Of a stretch of DNA of 42,453 nt, positions 27,798-38,557 are shown piece after piece. Below the pieces are notes generated by a model. The model had not been told where the DNA came from. It saw only the letters and a list, made by a program, of their open reading frames with translations, and did not search any database. The DNA comes from Terriglobales bacterium (GTDB lineage Bacteria; Acidobacteriota; Terriglobia; Terriglobales; Acidobacteriaceae): contig JACPNP010000028.1 of assembly GCA_016185365.1 (NCBI GenBank), forward strand, positions 1 through 42,453. Direction: 5' to 3'. Positions within the stretch are counted from its first letter, which is position 1; every line of letters starts with the position of its first letter. A program made the translations under genes and the position numbers.

Positions 27798-29024
27798 ATG
27801 CCTCTCCGACTTGTCTCCCTCTGGGCCTTCCTGCTCTGCTCCGCTTTTCTGTGTGCCCAATCCCCGATCCCGGTCATGAGCAAGCGCACGATCGACCTGC
27901 CTGTGGACCACTGGCTGAAAGCGGGCGAGAGCAAGGACTTCAAGAGCAGCGTCGCGATCGAAGGGCCCTACCTGCACTATCAGCAGCGATTTCTTGTGCG
28001 CGTCCAGACCAAGGTGGACCTCAAAAGGCTGCAGAAAGCCGGGGTGGAGCGTGATCTGCACAGTATCGTCAAGGTGGCGGATGAAAACGGCCGGTGGGAC
28101 CCCGGGGAGAGTTATGTCAGCGCCCAATTCACTGAGCGCCTCAAGGACTCGACCGATCTCCTCATCACCACGGAACTCTTTTTTCAGCCCGGACGATACA
28201 CCCTGGGCGTGATCGTCTACGACGGCCTTACCGAACAACGCAGCGTGAGCTTTCGGAAGTTGAAAGTGGACCCGATCAACAATGACCCGCTTCCCCATCT
28301 GGCCCGTGATCTGCCCCGCGTCGAGTTCCTGCCGGAGGCCCGCGAAGACGCGCTGCCTTTCGGCGAGGGTCGCGCGTATCTGCCTGTGACCACGGCGCGC
28401 CCGGTCCTGATCGACCTGGTCGCGGACTTCGGCGCCTACAGTGAACGGCTTCCGCCCCGGCAGCAGAACTTTGACGCGTCGCGCATCGTGCAGGCGGCCA
28501 GCCTGCTCTCGCAGATCCAGCTCGATCATGGATGCATCCGCGTGACCGGACTGGACATCCTCCGCCGTCAGGAGATCTTCCGGCGCGCGGACGCCGCCGG
28601 GTTGGATTGGGAGGCGAAACGGGAGGAGATCCTCAAACGGCCGCTGCATACGGTGGATATCAACGAGCTGGCCGCGCGTCTGGAGTCGGCGGCCTACGTG
28701 CGCAAGCAGCTGGAGCGCCTATGGTCGGAACCGGTTTTCTGCCCGGACCGGCATGGGCCTGTCCAACACATTGTGATCTTTCTCGGGCACGGTGTGTTCT
28801 TCCCTCAGGGCACCAAAGTCGCGCCCGCCCAGATCGACCGCAATTGCGATTGTTCGATCTATTACCTGCGGCTGGAGCCGAATTACAGGTACCTGTTCGA
28901 CATGGTCCCCAAGATCCTCAAGCCCATCTCGCCCCGGATCTTCAAGAGTGAATCCCCAAAGGATTTCCGGAAGGACCTGGCTGAGTTGCTGCGAGCGATA
29001 GGCACGGCGCCAGTACAACACTGA
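27798..29024 (+). CDS. Secreted protein of unknown function
   Basis: 408 residues with a clear signal peptide ([18 protein letters not shown], cleavage near residue 22). The first half of the mature protein is beta-rich ([39 protein letters not shown]). The second half is mixed and includes [17 protein letters not shown] and a single CDC pair. It resembles acidobacterial secreted proteins often annotated as VWFA-like, but I can see no MIDAS motif (DxSxS), so I leave it unassigned. It diverges from nuoB and converges on the MDR dehydrogenase gene. Confidence 0.8.
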   Translation: MPLRLVSLWAFLLCSAFLCAQSPIPVMSKRTIDLPVDHWLKAGESKDFKSSVAIEGPYLHYQQRFLVRVQTKVDLKRLQKAGVERDLHSIVKVADENGRWDPGESYVSAQFTERLKDSTDLLITTELFFQPGRYTLGVIVYDGLTEQRSVSFRKLKVDPINNDPLPHLARDLPRVEFLPEAREDALPFGEGRAYLPVTTARPVLIDLVADFGAYSERLPPRQQNFDASRIVQAASLLSQIQLDHGCIRVTGLDILRRQEIFRRADAAGLDWEAKREEILKRPLHTVDINELAARLESAAYVRKQLERLWSEPVFCPDRHGPVQHIVIFLGHGVFFPQGTKVAPAQIDRNCDCSIYYLRLEPNYRYLFDMVPKILKPISPRIFKSESPKDFRKDLAELLRAIGTAPVQH

Positions 29025-29030
29025 ATCATT

Positions 29031-30053
29031 TTATGGGTTCAGCACCACTTTCCCGAAGTGCCGGCGCGCTTCCAAGCGCTCATGCGCGGCGCGGGCATCG
29101 CGCAGAGGAAAGGTCTTGTCCACCACCGGCTTAAGCGCGCCACGGAAGATGTGTTTGAGTACGGCATGCAATTCGCCCATCGTGCCCATGTAGGAACCCA
29201 GGAACGAGAGTTGCTTGGCGAACAACATGCGGATGTCGAACTTCGCCTCCGGCCCGGTGGTGGCGCCGCAGGTCACGAGCTTCCCGCCGGCCTTGAGCGA
29301 CTTCACGCTCTCCTCGAACGTCGCCTGGCCCACGTGCTCGAACACGATGTCCGCTCCGGCCTTCCACGTGATCTTCTTTACTTCCTCCGAGATGGTCTGC
29401 TTGTAGTGGTTGATCAAGTACTCGGCGCCGAGGTCGCGGCACTGTTCGAGCTTGGTCTCGTCGCCGGCGGTGGCGATCACCTTGGCGCCGTGCATCTTGG
29501 CGATCTGGATGGCGGCCACACCCACGCCCGAGCCGCCGCCCAGCACCAGCACGTAATCGCCGGGCTTGACTCCGGCGCGGCCCACCAGCATGTGCCATGC
29601 GGTCAGGAACACCAGAGGCACGCTGGCCGCTTCGTCATAAGTGAGCTCATCGGGGATGGGGATGACGTTCGCCCGCGCGGTGGTGATCAGTTCGCAGTTG
29701 CCGCCGTCCACGCCGTTGCCCAGCACCGTGAACTGGCGGCACATGTTCTGCACGCCATGGATGCAATGCTCGCACTGGCCGCAATAGACCATGGGCGCGA
29801 GCAGCACGCGCTGGCCGGGTTTGAGGTCGGTGATGTACTCGCCCACTTCCACGATGTCGCCGGAGACGTCGCTGCCGTTGATGTGGGGCAGCTTCACGCC
29901 CGGCAAGCCTTTGCGCACCCACAGATCCAGATGATTCAGCGCACAGGCTTTCACCCGCACCAAGATCTGGTCCTTGCGCGGCTTTGGGTCAGGCGCGTCC
30001 TCATACTTGAGGACCTCCGGCCCCCCGAATTCGTGGAAACGGACGGCTTTCAT
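29031..30053 (-). CDS. Zinc-containing MDR-family dehydrogenase / quinone oxidoreductase-like
   Basis: 340 residues, medium-chain dehydrogenase fold. The structural zinc lobe CGQCEHCIHGVQNMC is complete (four Cys). The catalytic-zinc site is changed: the usual GHE is GSD (INGSDVSGDIVEVG), so the catalytic zinc may be absent. The NAD(P) motif is LVLGGGSGVGVAAIQIAK, typical of NADPH-dependent quinone/enone reductases. ATG 30053 (MKAVRFHEFGGPEVL) is the normal start. Substrate unknown; reduction of an enone or quinone is the likely chemistry. It is divergent from vapBC. Confidence 0.88.
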   Translation of the reverse strand: MKAVRFHEFGGPEVLKYEDAPDPKPRKDQILVRVKACALNHLDLWVRKGLPGVKLPHINGSDVSGDIVEVGEYITDLKPGQRVLLAPMVYCGQCEHCIHGVQNMCRQFTVLGNGVDGGNCELITTARANVIPIPDELTYDEAASVPLVFLTAWHMLVGRAGVKPGDYVLVLGGGSGVGVAAIQIAKMHGAKVIATAGDETKLEQCRDLGAEYLINHYKQTISEEVKKITWKAGADIVFEHVGQATFEESVKSLKAGGKLVTCGATTGPEAKFDIRMLFAKQLSFLGSYMGTMGELHAVLKHIFRGALKPVVDKTFPLRDARAAHERLEARRHFGKVVLNP

Positions 30054-30118
30054 GTCTGACGAATGTATCACGCTGTTCTGGATACAGGCCCTAGGCGGCG
30101 CCCCGGACCGGGGACGGC

Positions 30119-30147
30119 TTGACAAGAGCCACAGAATGTATTACATT
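30119..30147 (+). promoter_or_regulatory. vapBC promoter, giving a leaderless or nearly leaderless transcript
   Basis: TTGACA (30119-30124), 17-bp spacer, TACATT (30142-30147). The predicted start is at about 30153-30155, one to three bases before ATG 30156, and no ribosome site precedes the ATG. Confidence 0.7.
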
Positions 30148-30167
30148 TTTGACAAATGAGTAATACA
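30137..30167. promoter_or_regulatory. Operator of the vapBC toxin-antitoxin operon
   Basis: A perfect inverted repeat TGTATTAC (30137-30144) and GTAATACA (30160-30167) with a 15-bp spacer. It covers the -10 box, the transcription start and the first codons of vapB, the usual position for autorepression by a ribbon-helix-helix antitoxin. Confidence 0.75.
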
Positions 30168-30371
30168 GTGACAGTCCGCCTACCCGAAGACCTGGCACGC
30201 TGGCTGCGCGATCACGCCCGGCGCATGGGATTGCCGGCGGGCCGCATCATCCGCGACGAGCTGGAACGGGCCCGCTCGGGCACCCACCCGGAGAAGCGGT
30301 TCCTGCGCCTCGCGGGGGTGATCGAGGGGCCGCCGGACCTTTCGCAGCGCAAAGGATTCTCTTCCAAATAA
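30156..30371 (+). CDS. vapB: VapB-type antitoxin (ribbon-helix-helix)
   Basis: 71 residues. The N-terminus TVTVRLPEDLARWLRDHARR is a ribbon-helix-helix (CopG/Arc-type) DNA-binding domain: a beta-strand with alternating residues followed by two helices. The C-terminal half (FLRLAGVIEGPPDLSQRKG) is expected to wrap the toxin. The stop codon abuts the vapC ATG, so translation is coupled. An inverted-repeat operator overlaps its start, implying autorepression together with the toxin. Confidence 0.85.
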   Translation: MSNTVTVRLPEDLARWLRDHARRMGLPAGRIIRDELERARSGTHPEKRFLRLAGVIEGPPDLSQRKGFSSK

Positions 30372-30779
30372 ATGAAAGCGATCGCGGATACCGGGTTCTT
30401 GGTCGCGTTCCTGAGCCGGGGCGATCGCCATCACGCTTGGGCGGTTGAATTGGCCCGGAAAAGCTCGGGGCCGTTTCTCACCTGCGAGGCTGTGTTGGCG
30501 GAAGCCGCGTTCCACTTGCGCTCGAGTCAGGTCGTGCTGGCTGCTATCGAGGATGGGCTGCTCCATCCTTCCTTTGACCTGAATTCCCACCTTCATGAGT
30601 TGGCACGGTTGGCGGAACGTTACGCCGACCGGCAACCCGATCTCGCGGACCTTTGCCTGATCCGCATGAGCGAATTGCATCCAAAACTCTACGTCATCAC
30701 TGTCGACGAAGCCGACTTTCGCGTCTATCGCCGCAACCAGCGCGAGACCATACCTTTGATCTGTCCGCCGCGTCTATAG
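30372..30779 (+). CDS. vapC: VapC-type PIN-domain toxin (ribonuclease)
   Basis: 135 residues, PIN domain. The acidic Mg2+-binding residues are present: Asp6 (AIADTGFLVA), Glu44 (VLAEAAF), Asp93 (LADLCLIRM) and Asp112 or Asp115 (TVDEADF). VapC toxins cleave specific RNAs, often initiator tRNA or rRNA loops, when the antitoxin is lost. It starts directly after the vapB stop codon. The module is short and self-contained, typical of a horizontally acquired island between unrelated genes. Confidence 0.88.
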   Translation: MKAIADTGFLVAFLSRGDRHHAWAVELARKSSGPFLTCEAVLAEAAFHLRSSQVVLAAIEDGLLHPSFDLNSHLHELARLAERYADRQPDLADLCLIRMSELHPKLYVITVDEADFRVYRRNQRETIPLICPPRL

Positions 30780-30784
30780 GTACA

Positions 30785-31630
30785 ATGAACCCGATGGACG
30801 TTTACTCTGAGATCGTTCGCCTGCGCGCGGAAGGGCGTAAGGGCGCGCTGGCCACCATCATCAATGTGCGGGGCTCCATCCCCGCCTTTGAGACGGCCAA
30901 AATGCTCGTCCGCGACGATGGGTCCATCGTGGGGACGATCGGCGGGGGCTGCGTCGAGGCCGAGGTGTGGCAGGCGGCCAAGGAAGTGATGCGGAACGAA
31001 AAGCCGCGCACGCTCACCTTCAATCTGAACCGGAACCCCAAGTATGACACCGGTCTGGTCTGCGGCGGCACGCTGGAGATCTATGTGGAGCCGGTCACGC
31101 CCATCCCGCAGCTCTATCTTTTCGGCGCCGGACATGTGGCCCAGGCCATTTATCAGGTGGCGCGTATCGCCGGATTCGAGATCAGCGTGATCGACGACCG
31201 CGACGCCTACGCCAACCGTGACCGCTTCCCCGAAGCCAAGAACATTCTCACCGAGGACTACGAAGCAAGTTGCAGCCGCCTTACGCTCACCGACCAGGCG
31301 TTCATCGTCATCGTGACCCGCGGCCATGCGGACGACATGCGCATCCTGCGCTGGATGCTGAAGCATGATGTCCCCGCGCGCTATCTGGGAATGATCGGCA
31401 GCGAGCGCAAGTTCCTGGCCATCGGGAAAGAACTGGAAGCGGAGGGCATGGGGCCGGAGAAGATGCAGCGCGTGATGTCTCCCGTGGGACTCGACCTTGG
31501 CGCCATCACGCCGGAGGAGATCGCCGTCTCCGTGGTGGCGGAGATGATCGCCGTGCGCCGCAACAGCGCCGCGGACCATGCCCACCTCGCCTGGAACAAA
31601 AAAGCCCGGCGTGAGAGCCAGCCCTCGTGA
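30785..31630 (+). CDS. xdhC: XdhC-family molybdenum-cofactor maturation protein
   Basis: 281 residues. XdhC/CoxI proteins bind the molybdenum cofactor and promote its sulfuration and insertion into enzymes of the xanthine dehydrogenase superfamily. Visible: the N-terminal XdhC/CoxI region (GRKGALATIINVRGSIPA, GTIGGGCVEAEVW, GLVCGGTLEIYVEP) and the C-terminal Rossmann-like domain (LFGAGHVAQAIYQVARIAGF). Start ATG 30785 or 30794; no ribosome site decides. The next gene, mocA, overlaps by four bases (GTGA). The only molybdenum enzyme in the window is HcrABC, on the other strand 13 kb away, so it is a possible client. Confidence 0.9.
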   Translation: MNPMDVYSEIVRLRAEGRKGALATIINVRGSIPAFETAKMLVRDDGSIVGTIGGGCVEAEVWQAAKEVMRNEKPRTLTFNLNRNPKYDTGLVCGGTLEIYVEPVTPIPQLYLFGAGHVAQAIYQVARIAGFEISVIDDRDAYANRDRFPEAKNILTEDYEASCSRLTLTDQAFIVIVTRGHADDMRILRWMLKHDVPARYLGMIGSERKFLAIGKELEAEGMGPEKMQRVMSPVGLDLGAITPEEIAVSVVAEMIAVRRNSAADHAHLAWNKKARRESQPS

Positions 31631-32277
31631 CCGATTTCGGATTCGCGCGTTTCGGGTTTGCCGCCGTGATCCTCGCGGCGGGGGAGTCCGCCCGCATGGG
31701 CCGCGAAAAGGCGCTGCTCCCGCTTCCCGGCACCGAAGAAACCTTCCTTAGCGCCAACATCAAGCGACTGCTTCCCTTCACCCAGATCGTGATCGTGGTG
31801 GCCGGCGCCAATGCGGCGACGCTTCAGCCTATCGCCTACGCGCAAGGGGCATTCCTCATCGAGAATCCGGATCCCACGCGCGGGCAATTCAGCTCCCTGC
31901 ACACCGGCCTTCAGGAAGTCCTGAATCGCGGACGCGACGTGGCTGTGATCACCCAAGTGGACCGGCTTCCCGCCCGTCCGGATTCGATCCAGGCGTTGCT
32001 TGACCGCTTCCAGAAGGTGGCCATCCTTCCGCCTGAGGAGCGAAAATGGGCGGTCGTGCCGGAAACCCTCGATCCCGCCACCGGCACCGCCCGCCACGGA
32101 CATCCCATCGTCGCCGGCCGCGAGCTGATCGAAGCATTCCTGAAGGCGCCGCTCACCCTGTCCGCACGGGAAGTGGAACACGCCAATCAAGCGCGCATCG
32201 ATTATCTGCCGGTGAACGATGCGAACGTCATCGCCAACCTCAATTCCCCCGAGGAGTACGCGGCCCTTGGCGGCTGA
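31627..32277 (+). CDS. mocA: Molybdenum cofactor cytidylyltransferase (MocA-like nucleotidyltransferase)
   Basis: 216 residues of the MobA/MocA nucleotidyltransferase fold. VILAAGESARMGREKALLP (about residues 14-32) is the nucleotide-binding signature; TQVDRLPARP is the metal-binding region; RHGHPIVAGRE follows. With XdhC next to it, the CTP-using MocA type is more likely than GTP-using MobA; MocA makes the cytosine dinucleotide form used by CO dehydrogenase- and hydroxybenzoyl-CoA reductase-type enzymes. The start is GTG in the GTGA overlap with xdhC. Confidence 0.88.
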   Translation: MTDFGFARFGFAAVILAAGESARMGREKALLPLPGTEETFLSANIKRLLPFTQIVIVVAGANAATLQPIAYAQGAFLIENPDPTRGQFSSLHTGLQEVLNRGRDVAVITQVDRLPARPDSIQALLDRFQKVAILPPEERKWAVVPETLDPATGTARHGHPIVAGRELIEAFLKAPLTLSAREVEHANQARIDYLPVNDANVIANLNSPEEYAALGG

Positions 32278-32311
32278 TGCGCCCCGATTGATAGACTGAA
32301 CCGACCTTCGC

Positions 32312-33010
32312 ATGGACCGCAAGGAATTCATAGACAAAGTACTCGTGTTACGTCCCCGCGTCGCCGTCTTTGATTGCGACGGCACACTATGGACCAATGA
32401 CAGCGGGATGGATTTTTTCTACTGGACCATGGACCAGGGCCTGGTCCCGCCGGGCATCGCCCGCGTCTACCGCTCCCGCTATGCGGACTACAAACGCGGC
32501 CGCGTGGATGAGGTCACGATGTGCGGCGAGATGGCGCGGATGTACGCCGAACTTCACGTATGGGACCTCGAGGTCGCTGTCAACCGGTTCTTCCCCGAGG
32601 TCGTGCGCCCGAATTACTTTGACGACATGCAGGAGCTTTGCGGCCAGCTCTCCGGGCAGGACTGCGAGCTCTGGGCCATCTCTTCCACGGTGGAGTGCGT
32701 GGTGCGCGAGGGGGCCCGCGATTTCAACATTCCCGCGAAACGCGTGATCGGCGCCCAGACCGCGATCGAGAATGACGTCATTACCAGCCGCCTGCTCCGT
32801 GTGCCCAGTGGGCCGCACAAAGCGGAGATGATCCGGGAAAAGATCGGCGCCAAGGTGGATGCGGTCTTTGGGAACTCCATCCATGACCTGAACATGATGG
32901 ATCTTGCCGGCCAGGCATTCGCCATCAACCCGAATCCTGACTTGGAGCAGGTCGCCGAAGAGCGCGAGTGGGTCACGTATTGGCCGGAGCGGGTGCGGAC
33001 CGCGCGCTGA
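32312..33010 (+). CDS. HAD-superfamily hydrolase (SerB-like phosphatase)
   Basis: 232 residues, HAD subfamily IB. Motif I is FDCDGTLW (nucleophile Asp21), motif II is ISST, motif III is a Lys in GPHKAEMI, and motif IV is FGNSIHDLNMM. The helical cap is inserted between motifs I and II, as in phosphoserine phosphatase. Substrate unknown. The stop codon TGA is directly back to back with that of the IscU-like gene on the other strand (TGATCA, 33008-33013). Confidence 0.87.
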   Translation: MDRKEFIDKVLVLRPRVAVFDCDGTLWTNDSGMDFFYWTMDQGLVPPGIARVYRSRYADYKRGRVDEVTMCGEMARMYAELHVWDLEVAVNRFFPEVVRPNYFDDMQELCGQLSGQDCELWAISSTVECVVREGARDFNIPAKRVIGAQTAIENDVITSRLLRVPSGPHKAEMIREKIGAKVDAVFGNSIHDLNMMDLAGQAFAINPNPDLEQVAEEREWVTYWPERVRTAR

Positions 33011-33364
33011 TCAAAGTCCCTTGAGCGCTTCATTGAGCGCGTCCATCACCAGATGGCTGGCGTGCATGGTCTCCGGCGTGAGTCCGCCCAGGCTCTCGAC
33101 CAGCTCTTCCCTTCGGATGGCGCGAGCTTGCGCAACCGTCTTGCCTTGTACCAATTCCATCAGACGCGAGCTGCAGGCGACCGCGGTCACGCATCCTTTG
33201 GTCTTGAACCGGGTCTCCGCAATGCGCTCGCCGCTCAGCCGCAGCGCCAGTTGCATAATGTCACCGCATCCGGGATTCGACACCTGCACGGTCACGTCCG
33301 CGCCGGGCAGGTCGCCGGCATGGCGGGGATTCTGGAAGTGGTCGAGCACCTGGGCCGAGTACAT
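33011..33364 (-). CDS. IscU/NifU-N-like iron-sulfur scaffold lacking the third cluster Cys
   Basis: 117 residues. ATG 33364 begins YSAQVLDHFQNPRHAG, the normal IscU-type N-terminus. Two of the three cluster Cys are kept, Cys33 (NPGCGD) with Asp35, and Cys58 (KTKGCVTAVAC). At the third site IscU has HCS, but here it is His101-Ala102-Ser103, so that ligand is lost; Cys64 might substitute. Scaffolds build [2Fe-2S] and [4Fe-4S] clusters from cysteine-desulfurase sulfur. The desulfurase gene is at 8.6-9.8 kb, not adjacent. The gene diverges from the BtuF-like gene with only 44 bp between starts. Confidence 0.85.
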   Translation of the reverse strand: MYSAQVLDHFQNPRHAGDLPGADVTVQVSNPGCGDIMQLALRLSGERIAETRFKTKGCVTAVACSSRLMELVQGKTVAQARAIRREELVESLGGLTPETMHASHLVMDALNEALKGL

Positions 33365-33408
33365 GCGGGTATTATCGCCGTCCGCCGGAATCCGGTACAG
33401 TGTTGGGG

Positions 33409-34227
33409 ATGTACACACCCAATCGCATCGTTTCGTTGCAGCCCAGCGTCACGGTCACACTGGACCGGCTGGACCTGCTTGATCGCGTGGTGGCCTGCAC
33501 AAAATGGTGTGTGGACGTTTGCCCCGCGTTGCGCGGCACACCACATACGATCGTTGCGGATTCCTGGACCGCGAGATCCTCCGAGATCCTCGCGGCCAGG
33601 CCGGACCTGGTGATCGCCTCCGTACCGTATCAGCTCGAGGCGGTCGCGGAGATCATGAAGGCCGGGATCCCGTTTCTTGGGCTTGCACCGCACACTCTAT
33701 ATGACGTTTATAGCGACATCGCCCGTATCGCCGGCATCATGGGCGTGCCGGAGCGTGGCGAGAAACTGATCCTTGGCATGCGTTCGGAGATCGAACTTGT
33801 GCGCCAACGAACCATTAACTTTTCACGGCCGCTCGTGTATTGCGAGGAATGGGGGAAGCCGCTGATCCATTCGCAAGGCTGGGTGGCAGAACTGATCGAG
33901 GCGGCAGGAGGCACGTTTCTCGGAACACCCGGAGCAACGACTGACGAAGATGCAGTCCGCGAAGCGGATCCGGAAGTGATCATCGCCGCCTGGTGCGGCG
34001 CCGGTGATCGCGTCCCATTGGAGAAGATCATCCCCGCGCGGGGATGGGCGGAGACACGGGCCGCGCGCGATGGACGTGTCTATTGCATCAACGACGAGTA
34101 CCTCAACACGCCCAGCGTGACCTTGCTCGATGGTCTGCGCGCTCTCGCGGCCGCCATTCATCCCATCGATGATGCGCTGCCAATGGGACTGCGCCGCATC
34201 CGGGCCGCCGTTCCAACGGGAGGCTGA
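33409..34227 (+). CDS. BtuF-like periplasmic-binding-protein-fold protein without signal peptide
   Basis: 272 residues with the two-lobed BtuF/FepB fold: IVSLQPSVTVTLDRLDLLDR at the N-terminus, ARPDLVIASVPYQLEAV (first-lobe strand and helix), the bridging helix near YDVYSDIARIAGIMG, and WVAELIEAAGGTFLG and ADPEVIIAAWCG in the second lobe. BtuF binds cobalamin in the periplasm, but this protein has no signal peptide or lipobox, so it may be cytoplasmic. No ABC permease or ATPase for it is adjacent. GGGG lies just before ATG 33409. The ligand might be a corrinoid or another metallocompound. Confidence 0.82.
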   Translation: MYTPNRIVSLQPSVTVTLDRLDLLDRVVACTKWCVDVCPALRGTPHTIVADSWTARSSEILAARPDLVIASVPYQLEAVAEIMKAGIPFLGLAPHTLYDVYSDIARIAGIMGVPERGEKLILGMRSEIELVRQRTINFSRPLVYCEEWGKPLIHSQGWVAELIEAAGGTFLGTPGATTDEDAVREADPEVIIAAWCGAGDRVPLEKIIPARGWAETRAARDGRVYCINDEYLNTPSVTLLDGLRALAAAIHPIDDALPMGLRRIRAAVPTGG

Positions 34228-34310
34228 CAGCACCCTGCTATCATCATCCGGGAAGCGCGCAGGAAGGTACGGAAGATGATTTCGCAAGCGATCGCCGGAG
34301 AGTCCCGGCC

Positions 34311-34709
34311 ATGAGACAGGTTTCCGCCGCGCTCATCGTCCGTCCTGCGGACCGGAAGATCCTCATTTGTCAGCGCAAAGAGGACCAACCACTTCCGTTA
34401 AAGTGGGAATTTCCCGGAGGAAAGATCGAGCCGGGGGAGGAACCTGGCGCCGCGCTCAAGCGGGAACTGAATGAGGAGCTCGGCATCGAAGCCGAGATCG
34501 GCCCGTTTGTGACCCGTATTCAGCACATGTACAAGAACGGCCGCGGCGTGGAATTGCATTTTTTCCGCGTGGACCGTTACACCGGCGAGATGGAGAACCG
34601 CATCTTCAAGGACCTGCGCTGGGTGGACCGCCGTTCCCTTCCGCAATTCGACTTCCTGGAAGCCGACGTCAAGCTGGTGCGCGAGATCGCCGCCGGAAAA
34701 CACATTTAA
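34311..34709 (+). CDS. Nudix hydrolase (MutT-like)
   Basis: 132 residues. The Nudix box runs from Gly37 to Ile59 and matches Gx5Ex7REUxEExGU fully (G37, E43, R51-E52, E55-E56, G58). WEFPGGK before it is typical of MutT-type 8-oxo-dGTPases, which clean oxidised nucleotides. Other nucleoside diphosphate-X substrates are possible. It ends 13 bp from the convergent MgtE_N-CBS gene. Confidence 0.9.
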   Translation: MRQVSAALIVRPADRKILICQRKEDQPLPLKWEFPGGKIEPGEEPGAALKRELNEELGIEAEIGPFVTRIQHMYKNGRGVELHFFRVDRYTGEMENRIFKDLRWVDRRSLPQFDFLEADVKLVREIAAGKHI

Positions 34710-34722
34710 CGCTTAGGCCGCG

Positions 34723-35985
34723 TCAGTCCTTGCGCATGGCCGGCACCCGCTTGCGCAACATACTGATCACATCGTCCGCCGTGACCAGACCGCAAAGTTT
34801 TCCATCCTCATCGACCACGGGCAGGGTCAGGAGATTGTATTTATCGAATAAAGTCGCGACCTCATGATCGGTCGCATCGAGCCGGCAGGAGACCGCGTCT
34901 CTGGAGATCAATTCATGGACCTGCTTTTCCAACGGTGACATCGCGATGCGCGCCAGTGGCACATGGCCGACCAGGCGTTCGTCCCCATCCACAACGTAAA
35001 TCGTGCTGACTGGCTCCAAGCCGCCTTCAAAGCGGCGCAAAAGGCTGATCACGTCATACACCCGCGCATTCTCCACCACGGAGATGTACTCCGTGGTCAT
35101 GCGCCCGGCCGCCGTGTTTTCTTCGTGCTCGAGGAGCTCCTCGACCTCTTCGCGCTCCTCTTCCTCCATCTCCTCCAGGATCTCTTCGGAACGCGCGTCC
35201 GGCAGCTGCTCCAGCAGGTCCGCGGCCGCGTCGGGATCCATCTCTTCCACGATGTCGGCGGCGTGCCCGGAGTCCAGCGACTCCACCAACCGGGTCTGCA
35301 TCCGGGGATCGATCTCCTCCAGCGCCTCCGCGGCCACGTCCTCATCCAAGGACCCGAACACGGCCTCGCGCTGTGCCGGCGCCAGCTCTTCCAGGATGTC
35401 CGCGATGTCCGCCGGATGCAGGCGCGCCAACCGGTCATGCTCGATCTTGAGCTTCACCCGGCGCGAGGGATCGGTCTCGATCAGATCCACAAAATCCCAG
35501 GGAATGACCCGCTGCGGTAACCTTTCCACCAGCGCGCTTATGGCGGGACGCGGAACAATGCCTTTAAGCAAGCGCCGCACCGCGCCGCGCGGCCCGATCT
35601 CGACTTCACGGATGCGGAGTTGCGGCGTGCCATTGGATGGCTCGATCTCAAAATCCACGTCATTGACGCGGACCACCTTGCGTCCGTGCACGTCAATGAT
35701 CTGCTGATCGAGCAGATCACGCTCCAGCAGGAGAAAGCCCTCGGTGCTGGCCAGCGGGGTCCAGTCCTGGGGCTGGTCGTGGGTGCGCAGCAGCTTCACG
35801 CCCACCGAAAGCAGCTGCTTCGGCAGCAGGATGCGATCTCCTTGCGCCGTGCGCACGATATAGGCAGCCACACGCACAGGATCGTCCTGGGGCGCCAGCG
35901 CGACTTCGCGCACACGTCCGCCCACCGCGCCTGCGGCATCCACCACCGGCGCGCCCAGCAATTGCGAGAGGGCGAGAGTGTTCAT
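34723..35985 (-). CDS. PRC-barrel / MgtE N-domain / CBS-pair protein without transporter domain
   Basis: 420 residues. The N-terminal 130 residues look like PRC-barrel-type beta domains (LLGAPVVDAAGAVGGRVREV and a second copy near VHGRKVVRVNDVDFEI). Residues about 190-300 form the MgtE N-domain superhelix with repeated LHPADIADILEELAP, then EEIDPRMQTRLVESLDSGHA-type units. Two CBS motifs follow (MTTEYISVVENARVYDVIS and the C-terminal DKYNLLTLPVVDEDGKLCG). There is no membrane domain, so it cannot transport Mg2+ itself; it is probably a cytoplasmic Mg2+/nucleotide sensor working with a separate transporter. None is nearby. Confidence 0.88.
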   Translation of the reverse strand: MNTLALSQLLGAPVVDAAGAVGGRVREVALAPQDDPVRVAAYIVRTAQGDRILLPKQLLSVGVKLLRTHDQPQDWTPLASTEGFLLLERDLLDQQIIDVHGRKVVRVNDVDFEIEPSNGTPQLRIREVEIGPRGAVRRLLKGIVPRPAISALVERLPQRVIPWDFVDLIETDPSRRVKLKIEHDRLARLHPADIADILEELAPAQREAVFGSLDEDVAAEALEEIDPRMQTRLVESLDSGHAADIVEEMDPDAAADLLEQLPDARSEEILEEMEEEEREEVEELLEHEENTAAGRMTTEYISVVENARVYDVISLLRRFEGGLEPVSTIYVVDGDERLVGHVPLARIAMSPLEKQVHELISRDAVSCRLDATDHEVATLFDKYNLLTLPVVDEDGKLCGLVTADDVISMLRKRVPAMRKD

Positions 35986-36070
35986 GCTGTTCCGAGAATA
36001 ATCCTGTTAAAGGATCGTGACCAGTGGACTAGATGGGTACATCAGAAATACGACTGACGGCAGCGAGCGC

Positions 36071-38557
<2,487 letters not shown>

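Noticed and set aside
30119..30779. Genomic island or prophage around vapBC
   Set aside because: Only the two TA genes lie between ordinary chromosomal genes; no integrase, attachment repeat or tRNA is visible.
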